From positions 1 to 7,816 of the forward strand of contig CAYXUW010000105.1 in assembly GCA_964468375.1 (NCBI GenBank): 7,816 nt of DNA, written 5' to 3'. The DNA is from CAYXUW01 sp964468375 (GTDB taxonomy: Bacteria > Planctomycetota > Phycisphaerae > Sedimentisphaerales > Anaerobacaceae). The notes beneath the pieces are model-generated. The model was not told the DNA's origin, ran no database searches, and saw nothing but the letters and a program-made list of their open reading frames with translations. A program made the position numbers and the translations under genes. How positions within the stretch are numbered: position 1 is the stretch's first letter; each line of letters opens with the position of its first letter. Shown piece after piece: positions 7,701 to 7,816 of this stretch.

Positions 7701-7816
7701 TTGGCTATTACTTATGTTCTTGACCCGCGATATACGGTTATCTTTTCGCAGGAGTGCGACCTTGATTATGGTGTAAATGTGCGAAGCGATATAACGCTGC
7801 TGCGGCGATACCACAG
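4779..7816 (+). CDS. lptD: LptD/OstA-type LPS-assembly outer-membrane protein, 3' end missing
   Basis: An uninterrupted frame of 1012 codons runs off the right edge. By family knowledge LptD is the outer-membrane barrel that, with the lipoprotein LptE, places LPS in the outer leaflet. A signal peptide is clear: RKKR, a hydrophobic run to about residue 22, and cleavage likely after AVA (24). Residues about 38-150 form a beta-rich segment resembling an LptA/OstA domain. Residues about 187-268 are a Lys/Ala/Pro/Glu-rich linker. A second OstA-like segment follows (about 299-430), including SGDVVMTEGHRTVRADEMYYD, written here only to mark it, and then the barrel region with FYWPF (459-463), alternating aromatic strands, and RHIIKPHL (791-798), which resembles the conserved LptD barrel motif. 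Only two cysteines are present, C946 and C993. The protein is already longer than the 750-850 residues usual in proteobacteria. GTG 4779 is preferred over ATG 4746. I am confident of the family; the boundaries are approximate, and no lptE or lptA is in view. Confidence 0.85.
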   Translation, partial: MRKKRLFILIAMVLAVWAASFAVAGGASREKASAFAGQDLHLSGEKVISYRSDTGEHILVFQSGFSMSVGANQFFSDSSVVWLEEVRTEFFGGSYIDYKARVYLEGNVSVKRGRGAKTVDLNQTLVEDSQSMVVQFDVSGEIFVTADEREVKDPRGLALYKKADAAVVPVGPRFVVQREAIVPELPKEKIWRERPDRKKAAAAAEPEKEAAAVPAEVKKKKKAVAAPAKAERKVPPAKPREPGLLEKIFARRKKPAEAVPKPEAKEPRFMYPVNIAPAGEVEPKIERTETPEGMDIRTVIGRFYVWQKQDEHGGLLELEADNAVMFYSGEGGVKAIYMSGDVVMTEGHRTVRADEMYYDFQYKRAIAVNAVMRNFDVERGIPIYVRAMKLRRLSEDKFAAENAIVTNSEFYLPQLSITASSVLVTDTTSIDAQAGKVSNSSYDVQMHDVRLKKGKRTLFYWPFMRSNLERPDIPIKSMNIGHDNTFGTTVETRWYLSRMLGLREPEGTDSTFLLDYYSDRGLGSGVEIEYVRDTYYGELLGYIINDRGEDRLGRARTRKDLEPEDDLRGRITLRHRHFLPYNWQLTTGISYISDENFIESFYRREFYRGEKQETYIHLKRLQDNWALSILGKGRINRFADELEELPGVEFHLTGQSLFGDRFTLYSDTELGRLRQKIGKDHSQPPILGRRPPVATNMTNISEERFLFVSHRTELDMPVTAGAFKVIPYLAGTFGYDDRSGFRRTLVDGSNTGSFGEKDIWIGEAGVRVFPRPYWKTYPDVKSRLWDLNQLRHIIKPHLTAAFYEESDNVVEQRDMLNAGISQRLLTKRGLGDKQRSVEWMRLDTDFTWVEGSDGAGSGPDRFIWARPIVPLRVFSAPEIFNGDLVTHDGVRATGLHRFENWGPRRDYFSADYLWRISDTSVLMSDINFDIEGGVVQQFNIGLSRLCWPNLSYYIGSRYLRRVNVLDEVGSNALTLAITYVLDPRYTVIFSQECDLDYGVNVRSDITLLRRYH

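Overview
The window reads as an ordinary chromosomal segment of a Gram-negative (diderm) bacterium. The most likely source is a planctomycete of the Phycisphaerae type. This is inferred from an unusually large LptD-type outer-membrane protein, a membrane protein with an N-terminal CxxC...CxxC zinc ribbon of a style common in that phylum, and recognisable AAGGA-type ribosome binding sites at several starts. No 16S or other marker gene is present, so the taxonomy is a guess from gene style.

Layout. Positions 1-1221 (+) hold the 3' part of a family 4 (GT-B fold) glycosyltransferase, cut by the left edge. A 115-base gap with a likely promoter leads to a bifunctional methionine sulfoxide reductase, MsrB then MsrA, with an N-terminal export or anchor segment (1337-2332, +). 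It converges, 34 bases apart, on a two-gene minus-strand unit: a PilT-like retraction ATPase (3317-4456) followed after 41 bases by a zinc-ribbon multi-spanning membrane protein of unknown function (2367-3275). A divergent intergenic region (4457-4778) carries a good sigma-70-type promoter facing each way. From about 4779 to the right edge one uninterrupted reading frame of at least 1012 codons encodes an LptD/OstA-type LPS-assembly protein, cut by the right edge. The shorter open frames on either strand across that region are shadows of it.

How the genes relate. The common thread is the cell envelope: sugar transfer to a surface glycan or lipid, repair of oxidised methionines probably outside the cytoplasm, type IV pilus retraction, and insertion of LPS into the outer membrane. 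They are not one operon, and the sequence does not show that they work as a system.

I see no mobile element, CRISPR array, RNA gene or defence system. The points most worth checking are the LptD protein (two LptA/OstA-like segments around a Lys/Ala/Pro linker, and no N-terminal cysteines) and the strong internal ribosome binding site inside the msr gene, which could give an exported and a cytosolic form from one message.
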